Below, one piece after another: positions 27,025-38,033 of a DNA stretch of 64,000 bases. The notes below the pieces were generated by a model. That model was given only the letters and a program-made list of their open reading frames with translations, did not search any database and had not been told where the DNA came from. Positions within the stretch are counted from its first letter, which is position 1, and the number at the start of each line of letters is the position of its first letter. The position numbers were made by a program, and so were the translations under genes. This stretch comes from JACDBE01 sp963714055 (GTDB taxonomy: Bacteria; Actinomycetota; Acidimicrobiia; Spongiisociales; UBA5794), in contig OY970227.1 in assembly GCA_963714055.1 (NCBI GenBank), positions 1 through 64,000 of the forward strand, in the 5' to 3' direction.

Positions 27025-28496
27025 GATCCGAAGACCGCTACCGCAGGAGGGCGCACCCCGCGGATGGCGATGAACCGGGTCCGGGTCATCTCCTCGTAGG
27101 TGTAGCCGATCCCCTCGCGACCGGTGCCTGCCAGCCCGACACCGCCGAACGGGACAACCGGGGGCCGGTAGTTGTTGGTGCCGTTGACGACGACGCCGCC
27201 CACCTCGAGGCGCGAGGCGATCGCCATCGCCCGGCCGATGTCGGCGGTGTAGACCGCCGCCGTCAGCCCGAGTCGGGACCGGTTGACCGTCTCCACCGCC
27301 TCGTCGTCCGAGGAGACCGGGATCACCGGCACCACCGGTCCGAAGATCTCGTCGTCGGCGGCCACTGCGGCGGTGGTGGGGACGGCGCCGACGACGGTGG
27401 GCGCGAACCACGGACCGTCCGCGTCGCCGGAGCCGAGGACGAGATTTCCCCCTTCCGACACGATGCGCCGCACCTGGGAAGCGACCCGATCGGCGCTGGG
27501 AGCGTCGATCAGCGGGCCGAGATCTGAGGTCGGGTCGACCGGGTCGCCCATGGCAACGCCGCCCAGCGCCGACTCGAGCCGTTCGGTGACCTCGCCGACG
27601 ACGGTGTGGTGGACGACCAGGCGCTTGGTGGCGGCGCACGCCTGGCCGTTCATCAGGAGACGACCACGCAGCGTCTCGGCGATCACCAGGTCGAGGTCGG
27701 CGTCGGCAAGCACGATCGAGGCGCCGTTCCCGCCGAGCTCGAGGTGGAGGGGACGCAGGAGATGAGCGGTGGCGGTGGCGACCGCAACCCCGGCGCCCAC
27801 GCTCCCGGTCAGCGACACCGCGTCGACACCCGGGGCGGCACACAGCGCGGCGCTGAGCTCCGTGGCCCCGGGCGCCACCTGGAGCACACCATCGGGCAAG
27901 CCGGCGCGCCGGACGAGCTCGGCGGTGCGGACCGCGGCCAGCGGGTTCTGCGGTGGTGGCTTGAGGATCACCACGTTCCCGGCCGCAAGCGCGGCGGCCG
28001 CCTTCTCCACGGTGAGCTCCACCGGGAAGTTGAACGGGATGACGCACACCACCACGCCGAGGGGGACCCGCTCGACGATGGTCAGGTCGCGTTCCCCGCC
28101 GGGCAACGCCCCGGTGGGGGCGAGGTAGCCGGCATCGAACCGCCCGACGCCGGCGTTGGCGCGCAGCAGTGAGGCGGCTCCGGTCACCTCCTTGCGTGCC
28201 TGGGCGATCACCTTGCCGGACTCGCGGGCGTGGAGCATGGCCAGATCTTCTGCTTCGGAGTCGACCAGGCCGGCGGCACGCTCCAGCAGCGTCGCCCGCT
28301 CGTGGGGGGCGGTGCGCGACCAGGAGGCGAACGCGACGCGGGCGGTGGCGATCAGGTCGGGCACCTGTGCCGGCTCGACGGTCTCGACCGCGCCGACGGG
28401 TGCGCCGTCGGCTGGGGCGAACACGGTGTGGGGGTTGCCGCTCAGGGCTCGCTCCGTACCCGCAGCATCATCGATGTCGGGTTGAAGTCGTTGCAC
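27021..28496 (-). CDS. NAD(P)-dependent aldehyde dehydrogenase
   Basis: Up to 491 residues. Conserved parts are IPFNFPVELTVEKAAAALAA, VILKPPPQNPL, LTGSVGAG, LELGGNGASIV (general-base Glu), NGQACAATKRL with the catalytic Cys, and EIFGPVVPVIPV. GTG 28496 makes a 55-base overlap with the DUF1989 gene; an in-frame GTG at 28424 would avoid it and still leave a full-length fold, so the start is uncertain. Succinate- or glutarate-semialdehyde-type activity is the general expectation. Unlike the MmsA at 8051 it lacks that family's N-terminal signature. Confidence 0.88.
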   Translation of the reverse strand: MQRLQPDIDDAAGTERALSGNPHTVFAPADGAPVGAVETVEPAQVPDLIATARVAFASWSRTAPHERATLLERAAGLVDSEAEDLAMLHARESGKVIAQARKEVTGAASLLRANAGVGRFDAGYLAPTGALPGGERDLTIVERVPLGVVVCVIPFNFPVELTVEKAAAALAAGNVVILKPPPQNPLAAVRTAELVRRAGLPDGVLQVAPGATELSAALCAAPGVDAVSLTGSVGAGVAVATATAHLLRPLHLELGGNGASIVLADADLDLVIAETLRGRLLMNGQACAATKRLVVHHTVVGEVTERLESALGGVAMGDPVDPTSDLGPLIDAPSADRVASQVRRIVSEGGNLVLGSGDADGPWFAPTVVGAVPTTAAVAADDEIFGPVVPVIPVSSDDEAVETVNRSRLGLTAAVYTADIGRAMAIASRLEVGGVVVNGTNNYRPPVVPFGGVGLAGTGREGIGYTYEEMTRTRFIAIRGVRPPAVAVFGS

Positions 28497-29044
28497 GGGG
28501 TGAGGTCCTGGGGACAGGCGGAGAGGAGCGCCACCACGTCGTGGTGGGCCCGCAGGGTGATGGTCGAGCCGGCGCCATGGGCCGCCCGGTCGGTGACCAC
28601 ACCGAGGTCGTCGGTCACCCTGTTGTGCATGAACACGTTCCAGGCCATCTCGCCGTGGACCTCGAAGTCGACACCGAGCAGGTCACGGGCCTGCTCCAGG
28701 TTGCCCAGGCAGTGGGGATGATCGGGGAGCCCGTAGTCACGCTGGTAGCGCTCGTGGTCGCAGCAGGGGACGACGATGTCGTGGCGTTCCACGTCGTCCC
28801 GCACGATGGTGAAGACGGGGTTGCGGCGGTTGGTGAACACCACCGAGCCTGTGTGCAGTCCGATCGAGGCGTTGCAGGACGCGGTGTGGGTGGGCGACAG
28901 GTACTCGGCGGGATCGTCCTCGAACCAGGCGACCAGGTCGCCCACCTGGTGGCCCTCCAAGTCGACGATGTCGAGCAGCTGGCCCTCACCGACGCGGACA
29001 CCTCGTCCCTCTCGGGCGGGGACGACGATCTCGGCAAGGCTCAT
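28442..29044 (-). CDS. DUF1989 (urea carboxylase-associated) family protein
   Basis: 200 residues, no signal peptide. It reads GQLLDIVDLEGHQVGDLVAW, DYGLPDHPHCLGN, EVHGEMAWNVFMHNRV and CNDFNPTSMML, the core of DUF1989. Cys94, Cys95, His97, Cys112, Cys177 and Cys184 could form a metal or catalytic site. In guanidine-degrading bacteria two DUF1989 subunits (CgdA/CgdB) form carboxyguanidine deiminase; here there is one gene and no urea or guanidine carboxylase nearby, so another C-N hydrolysis is likely. ATG 29044 follows a weak GGAG, 12 bases after the enamidase stop. Confidence 0.87.
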   Translation of the reverse strand: MSLAEIVVPAREGRGVRVGEGQLLDIVDLEGHQVGDLVAWFEDDPAEYLSPTHTASCNASIGLHTGSVVFTNRRNPVFTIVRDDVERHDIVVPCCDHERYQRDYGLPDHPHCLGNLEQARDLLGVDFEVHGEMAWNVFMHNRVTDDLGVVTDRAAHGAGSTITLRAHHDVVALLSACPQDLTPCNDFNPTSMMLRVRSEP

Positions 29045-29056
29045 TCCTCGGCTCCT

Positions 29057-30244
29057 TCAGACGTGTGACGAGCCGGGAGGCTCGTCGATCGGGGGGTCGA
29101 CGTCGACCTGGCGGGCGGCGGCGGGGGTGTTGCGGCTGCGCAGCGCCCGGATCACACCGTCGATCATCACACAGGAGATCCCGGGGATGTCACCCCGGGC
29201 GAGCGCTCCGAGGGCGTTGTCGGCCTCGCTGCCCCACGGGGCGTCGAGCACGACCAGGTCGGCGGGAGATCCTTCCCTGACGATCCCGGCGTCGAGGTCG
29301 TAGACGGCGGCGACGTTCCCGGTCGCCCAGCACCACACCCGCTCGGGGGCCACGCCACCCAGCGACGCCATCTCGGCCACCGTCTTGAGGACACCGAGCG
29401 GCATCACCCCGGTCCCGGTGGGTGTGTCCGAGCCGATGATGACCCGCTTCTCGGCGTCGATCTCTCGGACGATGGTGACGATGTCGATGGCGGATCTCAG
29501 GTTGCCGGCCTGGACCAGTTGGAGGATCAGGTCGGTCTCCCGGATGATCCGCTCGACGCCTCCGGCGTCGAGCGACGTCGGTCCGCCGTTGATGTGACCG
29601 CACACGTCGGGGGCGAGCAGCATCAGGTGCTCTGCGGTGATCGGCTTCGACCCGGGGATGGAGGCCCCGCCCGAGTGGCACATCACCACGATGCCCGCCT
29701 CCTGGGCGGCCCTGACCTGAGGTAACCCGTCGGCAGGATCGTGATAGAGGCCGAACCCGAACTTGGCCAGCCGGACCCCCTCGCCCGCCAGTTGACGGAA
29801 GTCGTCGGGGGACAGGGTGGGCTCGAGGACCACGGCGCCCCCGTTCACCTTCATACCGTTGGGCCGGTAGGTCGACCACGACCGCTGGGCGAGAATGGCC
29901 AGCGCCTTGACACCTTCGGCGTCGTGGGGGCGTCCGGGGGCGTGGATCTCGCCGGGAGAGATCACCTGGGTGATGCCGCCGTGCACGTACGACGCCAGGA
30001 ACCCGATGGTGTTCTGACGTGGGGTGTAGTCGCCGAGGACGACGTGGCAATGGCTGTCGATGAGCCCTGGGGCGACGGTGGCACCGCCCACGTCGACGAT
30101 CCGCTCGGCGCCGCTGACGCCGCCGATCCGGGTGATCCGCCCGCCTTCGATCAGGATGCTGTCGGCGTCGATGAACGGTGAGTCGAGGTCGCCGCTGAGC
30201 AGGGTCCCGATGCCGACCAGCGCGGTGGAGGACGGCTCAGGCAT
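29057..30244 (-). CDS. enamidase-like amidohydrolase
   Basis: 395 residues. The sequence closely follows what I know of enamidase (6-oxo-1,4,5,6-tetrahydronicotinate hydrolase, EC 3.5.2.18) of anaerobic nicotinate degradation: GLIDSHCHVVLGDYTPRQ (His65, His67), MKVNGGAVVLEPTLS, CHSGGASIPGSKPITAEHL, CGHINGGPTS, GSDTPTGTGVMPLGVLKTV, GDIPGISCVMIDG and SRNTPAA. A lysine (Lys161, in LAKFGFG) is present where metal-bridging Lys or Glu occurs in amidohydrolases. It would open a six-membered lactam by hydrolysing a cyclic enamide. It is cytoplasmic and sits in the operon between DUF1989 and the amidase gene. Confidence 0.87.
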   Translation of the reverse strand: MPEPSSTALVGIGTLLSGDLDSPFIDADSILIEGGRITRIGGVSGAERIVDVGGATVAPGLIDSHCHVVLGDYTPRQNTIGFLASYVHGGITQVISPGEIHAPGRPHDAEGVKALAILAQRSWSTYRPNGMKVNGGAVVLEPTLSPDDFRQLAGEGVRLAKFGFGLYHDPADGLPQVRAAQEAGIVVMCHSGGASIPGSKPITAEHLMLLAPDVCGHINGGPTSLDAGGVERIIRETDLILQLVQAGNLRSAIDIVTIVREIDAEKRVIIGSDTPTGTGVMPLGVLKTVAEMASLGGVAPERVWCWATGNVAAVYDLDAGIVREGSPADLVVLDAPWGSEADNALGALARGDIPGISCVMIDGVIRALRSRNTPAAARQVDVDPPIDEPPGSSHV

Positions 30245-30280
30245 CTGCTCAGTCCCGCCGGCTCGTCGCCGCGATCAGGA

Positions 30281-31024
30281 TCACGTCGTCGCCCGCGCCG
30301 CCGGCGGCCAGGTCTCGTCGAACAGCCCCGGCTCGAGGCCGTCGAGATAGCCGACGACGTCGTCGGTGTCGGTGACGTCGACGTACTTCATGTGGAGGTC
30401 CATCAGGGCCACCTTGTGGGACAGCATCGACCGGTCGAACGTGGCCTCGTGGGGGATCGTCACCCGCACGTCGTAGGACAAGGCGTCGACCGCGGTGGCG
30501 CGGACGCACCCGCTGGTGGTCGACCCGGTCACGATCAGCGAGTCGGCCCGCAGGTTGGTGATGTGGCTCATCAGCGGGGTACCGAAGAACGCCGACGGCT
30601 TCCGCTTCTCGATGAACAGGTCGCCGGGCAGTGGCGCCACCTCGTCGACGATGTCGTTGCCGCGGTGTCCCATTACGTCGACGTCGTCCTCTGCCCTGTG
30701 GCTCTTCAGCGACCAGATGCCGAGGTCGAAGCCGTCCTCACGGCGGGGATTGGTCGTGTAGATGATCGGCAGGCGCTTCCGCCGGGCCGCTTCGAGGATG
30801 CGGGCGATGGCAGGGATCCCCGTCGTCCAGGCGACCTCACCGCACGAGTACCGCCACCGCTTGATCGACTCGAGGATCGGTTCGGCCCGGTCGCCGCAGA
30901 AGTTGTAGTTGACGTCGATGACCATGATCGCCGGGCGTTCGCCGAACCCGGCACGTCGCCCCCAACCGGCGGCCTCGAACACGGCCCGGTCGGTGTCGCC
31001 GAGGACGTCGTCCCAGACGGCCAC
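30281..31024 (-). CDS. isochorismatase-family amidohydrolase, N-carbamoylsarcosine amidase-like
   Basis: 247 residues. The cysteine-hydrolase triad is visible as Asp37 (MVIDVNYNF), Lys142 (EKRKPSAFFGTP) and Cys173 (TTSGCVRATAVDA). Length, the KPSAFFGT motif and the N-terminal extension resemble N-carbamoylsarcosine amidohydrolase and maleamate amidohydrolase, which release ammonia (and CO2 for carbamoyl substrates). Its place directly after the dihydropyrimidinase-like gene (three-base gap) suggests it removes the carbamoyl or amide group made by ring opening. Four bases after GTG/ATG candidates there is no better start than 31024. Confidence 0.88.
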   Translation of the reverse strand: MAVWDDVLGDTDRAVFEAAGWGRRAGFGERPAIMVIDVNYNFCGDRAEPILESIKRWRYSCGEVAWTTGIPAIARILEAARRKRLPIIYTTNPRREDGFDLGIWSLKSHRAEDDVDVMGHRGNDIVDEVAPLPGDLFIEKRKPSAFFGTPLMSHITNLRADSLIVTGSTTSGCVRATAVDALSYDVRVTIPHEATFDRSMLSHKVALMDLHMKYVDVTDTDDVVGYLDGLEPGLFDETWPPAARATT

Positions 31025-31027
31025 GGC

Positions 31028-32632
31028 TCAGACCTCCTTCACCGACGTGTAGCGGAGGGTTTCCTTGGCGAACCCGGGACGCTCGAAGTCGTCGGCCAGC
31101 ATCCGGCGCGGTCGGGGGAGCCGGACCGGGCTGGTGACCTCGAGCGCCCTTCCGGCACCCTTGACCTGGCGCGGCAGATACTGCCCGGCCGGCTCGCCCA
31201 CTGGGCGCATCCCCGGCGAGTCGTCCGCCCACTGCGCGGTCACCCGCCCCCGGAGGATGGTCATGACCGGCCAGCCGGTGAACTCGTGGCCCTCCATGAT
31301 CGACCAGCCCGACCGGGTGTTGATGTGCTCCTTGCCCACCGTCACCTCACGACCGGCGTCGACGATGACCATGTCGGCGTCGAAACCGGGGAGCAGCGAG
31401 CCCTTCTGTCCCCACAGGCCCGACGTCCTCGCCGGGTTCTCGCACGAGATCTGGACGAGGCGCTCCAGGCCGATCCGACCCTTGGCGACCCCTTCGGAGA
31501 GGAGCACCGGCAGGAACAGCTCGACCCGGGAGAAGCCCGTGCGGCAGTCCCAGATGTTCGGGTTGTACATCTCCTCGTACGACGACGGCTCCCAGCCCAC
31601 CACGTGGTCCGACCCGACGACGTCGACGATCCCCTCGGCGATGGCCATCCACAGGGCCTCGATGTTCTCTCTCCGGCGGAGCGGGACATTGATCCGCCAG
31701 CCTCCCTCCGGCTCGGTGAACAGCCAGGCGGGACCGGTCTGGGCGTACAGCTCGAGACCCTCGGCCCGGGCCTTGAGGACCTCCTCGAAGCTGAGCTGCG
31801 TCGTGCAGTGCTGCAGGTACAGCGGGACATGCCCGGGGGTCTGCATGGCCAGATAGGCGTAGGCCCGGATGTGCTGGGCCTCGAGGAAGTCCGGGGATCG
31901 GTCGGTCCACGCCCCGAAATCGGTGCGGCCCGAGGCACGGAGGCGCTCCTCGAAGACACGGCCTATCTCCCAGTTCTCCGGGTGGATGTGGACGATCCCG
32001 GGATAGCCGAGATGGCCGACCTCCTCCATCACCTGGTACACGGTGCCGTCGTCGATCCCGGTGCCCAGCCCGGCCCGGCGACTCGGCCAGTTGCTGTCCT
32101 GGTCGTCGGCCATCCCCTTCATGCCCCGGGTCTGCAGGTACAGCTTGAAGGAGGTGACCCCATGCTCCTCGGCGTACTGCGGGATCTCCCGGGCCTGCTG
32201 GTCGGTCTCCAGCATGTAGGTCAGGTAGGCGTCGGTGAAGGAGACGTCCTCGATCACCTTGCGGGCGGAGGGGAACGACTCGTTGAACGAGACGACGTCG
32301 GCCTTGCTCACCACCTCCTTGAACGGCTCGGTCCCCATGCGAGTCACCGGCGCCTGGATGCCCCAGGTGGTGACCCCGGCGCAGGCGGCGGCCTTGGACT
32401 CGGTGGTCATGTCGTACACGAACGGCACGTAGCAGCCGGGGTGTGCCTCGGAGTCGACGATCCCGGGCAGCACGAAGTTGCCCTTGGCGTCGATGGTCTC
32501 CTTGGCGGCGGGCAGCATCTCCTCGGGGGCGAGGGCGACGACCTTGCCATCCTTGACACCGACGGCGACCCGGTACCGCCCGCCCCCGAGCACCACCGTC
32601 CCGTTGATGACCTTCAGGTCGAGATCGTCCAT
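31028..32632 (-). CDS. dihydropyrimidinase/hydantoinase-like amidohydrolase with altered metal motif
   Basis: 534 residues, cyclic-amidase fold. N-terminal beta region, then VLPGIVDSEAHPG where family members have D-x-H-x-H: the first histidine is Glu62, the second (His64) is kept. Lys163 (TSFKLYLQTRG) fits the carboxylated lysine, His215 and His217 (IVHIHPEN) and the Asp of VVGSDHVVG complete the site. The C-terminus is NPARTSGLWGQKGSLLPGFD with DADMVIVD. It is longer than typical dihydropyrimidinases (about 460-500). It is first in the 14-gene operon; ATG 32632 follows GGAGGGACAAGG. It would open a cyclic amide or imide ring. Confidence 0.85.
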   Translation of the reverse strand: MDDLDLKVINGTVVLGGGRYRVAVGVKDGKVVALAPEEMLPAAKETIDAKGNFVLPGIVDSEAHPGCYVPFVYDMTTESKAAACAGVTTWGIQAPVTRMGTEPFKEVVSKADVVSFNESFPSARKVIEDVSFTDAYLTYMLETDQQAREIPQYAEEHGVTSFKLYLQTRGMKGMADDQDSNWPSRRAGLGTGIDDGTVYQVMEEVGHLGYPGIVHIHPENWEIGRVFEERLRASGRTDFGAWTDRSPDFLEAQHIRAYAYLAMQTPGHVPLYLQHCTTQLSFEEVLKARAEGLELYAQTGPAWLFTEPEGGWRINVPLRRRENIEALWMAIAEGIVDVVGSDHVVGWEPSSYEEMYNPNIWDCRTGFSRVELFLPVLLSEGVAKGRIGLERLVQISCENPARTSGLWGQKGSLLPGFDADMVIVDAGREVTVGKEHINTRSGWSIMEGHEFTGWPVMTILRGRVTAQWADDSPGMRPVGEPAGQYLPRQVKGAGRALEVTSPVRLPRPRRMLADDFERPGFAKETLRYTSVKEV

Positions 32633-32761
32633 GCCCTTGTCCCTCCGTCGAACCGGATCAGCCTCGTGTCTCTTGTTGCTGCCAGAGATTCGAGCTTAGC
32701 CAGCGGGTCAGGCGCCCGGCGTGCCCGGGCGCAGGCGACGCCGGCGGGCGGTGATGTTGGT

Positions 32762-32905
32762 CCTGCCGGGTCTCCAACTTTGAGCGATTGACTACACCAG
32801 ATGGCGCCACTCGCTCAAAGTTCGGCGGTTCGCCCTGCCGGGTCTCCAACTTTGAGCGATTGACTACACCAGATGGCGCCACTCGCTCAAAGTTCGGCGG
32901 TTGGT
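32762..32905. repeat. 72-bp tandem duplication carrying two 47-bp palindromic elements
   Basis: Two copies of a 72-base unit (32762-32833 and 32834-32905) differ only in their last bases. Each contains a 47-base element (32776-32822 and 32848-32894) whose ends are the perfect 12-base inverted repeat AACTTTGAGCGA / TCGCTCAAAGTT around the core TTGACTACACCAGATGGCGCCAC... A third copy in opposite orientation is at 47435-47481. The elements lie in the 446-base gap between the divergent hydrolase and P-type ATPase genes. The gap otherwise shows only a -10-like TAAGCT on the minus strand near 32695. Confidence 0.85.
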
Positions 32906-33078
32906 AACGCCCGGTCTCCGCAGTCCGGTCGAGGGTGCGCTCGACGAGGCCTCCGTCGTCGAGGATCACCACGGCGTGGATGTCGGCGCCTGCGAGGGGT
33001 GTCCTCGCGTGGACCGCGCCCACCGCAGTTCGGGTAGCCTCGCTCCGCTGATTTCCCCGCGCCCGGGAGGCGAGGCCG

Positions 33079-35862
<2,784 letters not shown>

Positions 35863-35882
35863 CACGAGAGGAGACAACAGCA

Positions 35883-36329
35883 GTGACCCACCACACCGAG
35901 GCAGAGGTCGGGCCCATCGACTACTTCGTGGTCGAGTGGCCGGCCGGGAAGCAGCCGACGGGGGAGGCCTTCCCGTTTCTGGTCGACCTGGTCGATCAAG
36001 GGCTCATCCGGTTGCTCGACCTCGCCTTCGTCCGCAAGGAGGAAGACGGGACCATCGTCGGCCTCGACCTGAACACGTTCGGCGGCGACGCCGAGTTGAC
36101 CATGTTCGAAGGGGCCGCATCCGGGCTGATCGGAGAGGAAGACGTTCAGGAAGCCGGCGGTGTCCTCGAGCCCGGATCCTCCGCCGCCATGCTGGTGTAC
36201 GAGAACACGTGGGCGGCGCCCTTCGCCACCGCGCTGCGCAAGAGCGGGGCGCAATTGGTCGCCAACGGGCGAATCCCGATCAATGCCATCATCGCCGCGT
36301 TGGACGAGCTCGAGGCGACCGAGGCCTGA
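35883..36329 (+). CDS. DUF6325-like small protein
   Basis: 148 residues, soluble. It begins THHTEAEVGPIDYFVVEWPA and contains PFLVDLVDQGLIRLLDLAFV, ELTMFEGAASGLIGEEDV, SSAAMLVYENTWAAPFATAL and the end INAIIAALDELEATEA. This matches small actinobacterial proteins of the DUF6325 type, usually encoded beside SHOCT-domain proteins; function unknown. GTG 35883 follows GAGAGGAGAC. It is 20 bases after the P-type ATPase gene and so probably in its operon. Confidence 0.78.
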   Translation: MTHHTEAEVGPIDYFVVEWPAGKQPTGEAFPFLVDLVDQGLIRLLDLAFVRKEEDGTIVGLDLNTFGGDAELTMFEGAASGLIGEEDVQEAGGVLEPGSSAAMLVYENTWAAPFATALRKSGAQLVANGRIPINAIIAALDELEATEA

Positions 36330-36358
36330 GCGGCCTCTTCGAGAGAAGGAGAAACGAG

Positions 36359-36646
36359 ATGGGATTGGTACGTGGAATAGCTCGCACCGCGGCTATCGCC
36401 GGGACGGCGACTGCCGTCTCCAACCGGGTGTCGCGCCGTCAGGCCAACCGGTGGTCCGAGCAGGCCGCCGCCGAGGAGCCGCAGCCGGAACAGGTCGTGT
36501 ATGTGCAGGCGGAGCCGGCGGCGCCGGCGGGCCCGAGCACCGACGACAAGCTCGGGCAGCTCAAGCAGCTCGGTGAGCTCAAGGACGCCGGCGTGCTCAC
36601 CGAGGCCGAGTTCGAGGCGCAGAAGGCGAAGATCCTCGCCGGCTGA
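36359..36646 (+). CDS. SHOCT-domain protein, 95 aa
   Basis: The N-terminus GLVRGIARTAAIAGTATAVS is a glycine/alanine-rich membrane-binding or membrane-spanning segment. A Gln/Glu/Pro linker follows, and the C-terminal 33 residues (LGQLKQLGELKDAGVLTEAE) are a SHOCT domain, a short helical module linked to oligomerisation. ATG 36359 has AGAAGGAG upstream. It commonly pairs with DUF6325 genes, as here; a role as accessory or stress-response partner of the pump is inference from position. Confidence 0.85.
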   Translation: MGLVRGIARTAAIAGTATAVSNRVSRRQANRWSEQAAAEEPQPEQVVYVQAEPAAPAGPSTDDKLGQLKQLGELKDAGVLTEAEFEAQKAKILAG

Positions 36647-36674
36647 GTAATCCCCTCGGCGCCGGTCTTCGCCC

Positions 36675-36688
36675 CCGGGCGATCGCCC
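36675..36688. terminator. GC palindrome between convergent genes
   Basis: A 14-base perfect palindrome, CGGGCGATCGCCCG, lies between the SHOCT gene and the end of the minus-strand exporter gene. It has no loop or T-run, so it is only a weak candidate for a bidirectional stop or a protein site. Confidence 0.25.
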
Positions 36689-36689
36689 G

Positions 36690-38033
36690 TCACTCGGGTG
36701 GGGTGCTCTCGTCGTGCCCTTCAGGGGGCGCCGGATGGGAGGTGCGCCACCGCCGCCGCAGCCAGCGACCCCTGTCGGCTATGGAGTCGGACAGCTCACC
36801 GACGATCCTGCCGCTGGCGACCGCCCAGGCGAGGAGCTGGGTCCCGCAGAGGATGCCGAGCGCCACCCCGAAGATCGATCCGACCGTGGCGACGAGGTCT
36901 TCGCCACCGCTGCCCCGGGCGAGCTCGGTGAGGCCGATGAGGCCGAGGGCTCCAGGGACGAGGAGCCAGAACCCGGGCAGGGACAAGGCATGGGTGGGGA
37001 GGGCGGCGGGCACAAGTCGCGCCGTGACGAAGGCGGCCACGGTCATGACGGCGGCACCGACGAACGCGCTCACATAACCCCCGAAGGCTGCGTTGCCGAG
37101 CACCTGACCGACCCACGCCGCGTAGAGCACGACGAGGAAACCGACGGAGGAACCGCGCGGCGCCGAGTAGGCGACGACCACGCCGACGGCGAAGACGAGC
37201 ACACCCAACCATGGTGACCACGCTCCGAGCAGATCGGGCGAGCGGGACAGCACACGCGACGGCGGGACACCGACCGCTTCGATCCCGGCGAGGATTCCGA
37301 AGGCGAGCAACGCCAGCTGCACGCCGCCCGAAACCAGCCGGCTCGCCCCGGAGACCATCTGACCCGCCGCCAGCTCGAGCACCGAGGTGGTGAGGGCGGC
37401 ACCGGGGAGGAAGATCACCAACGAAGCCACCATGGCGGCGAGCCCGGGGTCGGTGATGTCGTGCCTCACCGCCAGCGCGCTCAGCGCCGACACCGAGAAG
37501 GCGGCGATGACCGGCGCCAGGATCTGGAGGGTGGGTTGCCCCCTGGTGAAGTAGCGCAGCGTCCCCACCAGCACGCCGAACACCGCCGCCGCCACCACCT
37601 CGCGCGGCGCCGGATGGAGGATCAGGCACACCCCGACCGTGAGCACGGCGTACCCGAGGATGCTCTGTGGCCACCCGAATCGAGCGGGCAGCCGGCGGAT
37701 CTCGGCGAGCCGGCGGAGTCCTTCAGCGGGCTGCACTCGCCCTCGCATCGCCTCGAGGACGAGGGTGTCGAGGGCGGCGATCTGATCCAGCCGGGGCGCC
37801 CCGCCCAGCACCGCCGTCATCTCGAGCATCGCCGGCTCGCCGGTGCCCATCGTCACCATCAGGTACGTCGGGAAGGCGCTCACCGTGACCGAGTCTGCCC
37901 CGAGCGCCCGGGCCACCTCGGTGAGTCGCTCCTGGACCGAGTGGACCGGCTCGCCGGCCGCGTTCATGGCGGCCCCGAGTTGCACGACGAAGGTCTGCAG
38001 GTCGTGGAGCTCGTCGTCTTCGCGTGGAGTCAT
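36690..38033 (-). CDS. ThrE-type threonine/serine exporter family protein
   Basis: 447 residues. The N-terminal cytoplasmic domain (LQTFVVQLGAAMNAAGEPVH, SVTVSAFPTYLMVTMG) is the DUF1212 part, and the rest has about ten membrane segments in two blocks (DUF1212 and DUF3815), as in corynebacterial ThrE. Export of threonine, serine or small peptides is expected. ATG 38033 is supported by the intact domain start but has no strong ribosome site. It is divergent from the arginine deiminase cluster and not obviously linked to it. Confidence 0.87.
   Translation of the reverse strand: MTPREDDELHDLQTFVVQLGAAMNAAGEPVHSVQERLTEVARALGADSVTVSAFPTYLMVTMGTGEPAMLEMTAVLGGAPRLDQIAALDTLVLEAMRGRVQPAEGLRRLAEIRRLPARFGWPQSILGYAVLTVGVCLILHPAPREVVAAAVFGVLVGTLRYFTRGQPTLQILAPVIAAFSVSALSALAVRHDITDPGLAAMVASLVIFLPGAALTTSVLELAAGQMVSGASRLVSGGVQLALLAFGILAGIEAVGVPPSRVLSRSPDLLGAWSPWLGVLVFAVGVVVAYSAPRGSSVGFLVVLYAAWVGQVLGNAAFGGYVSAFVGAAVMTVAAFVTARLVPAALPTHALSLPGFWLLVPGALGLIGLTELARGSGGEDLVATVGSIFGVALGILCGTQLLAWAVASGRIVGELSDSIADRGRWLRRRWRTSHPAPPEGHDESTPPE

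Noticed and set aside
36675..36688. Classical rho-independent terminator
   Set aside because: The palindrome has no loop or T-run, so it is kept only as a weak candidate.
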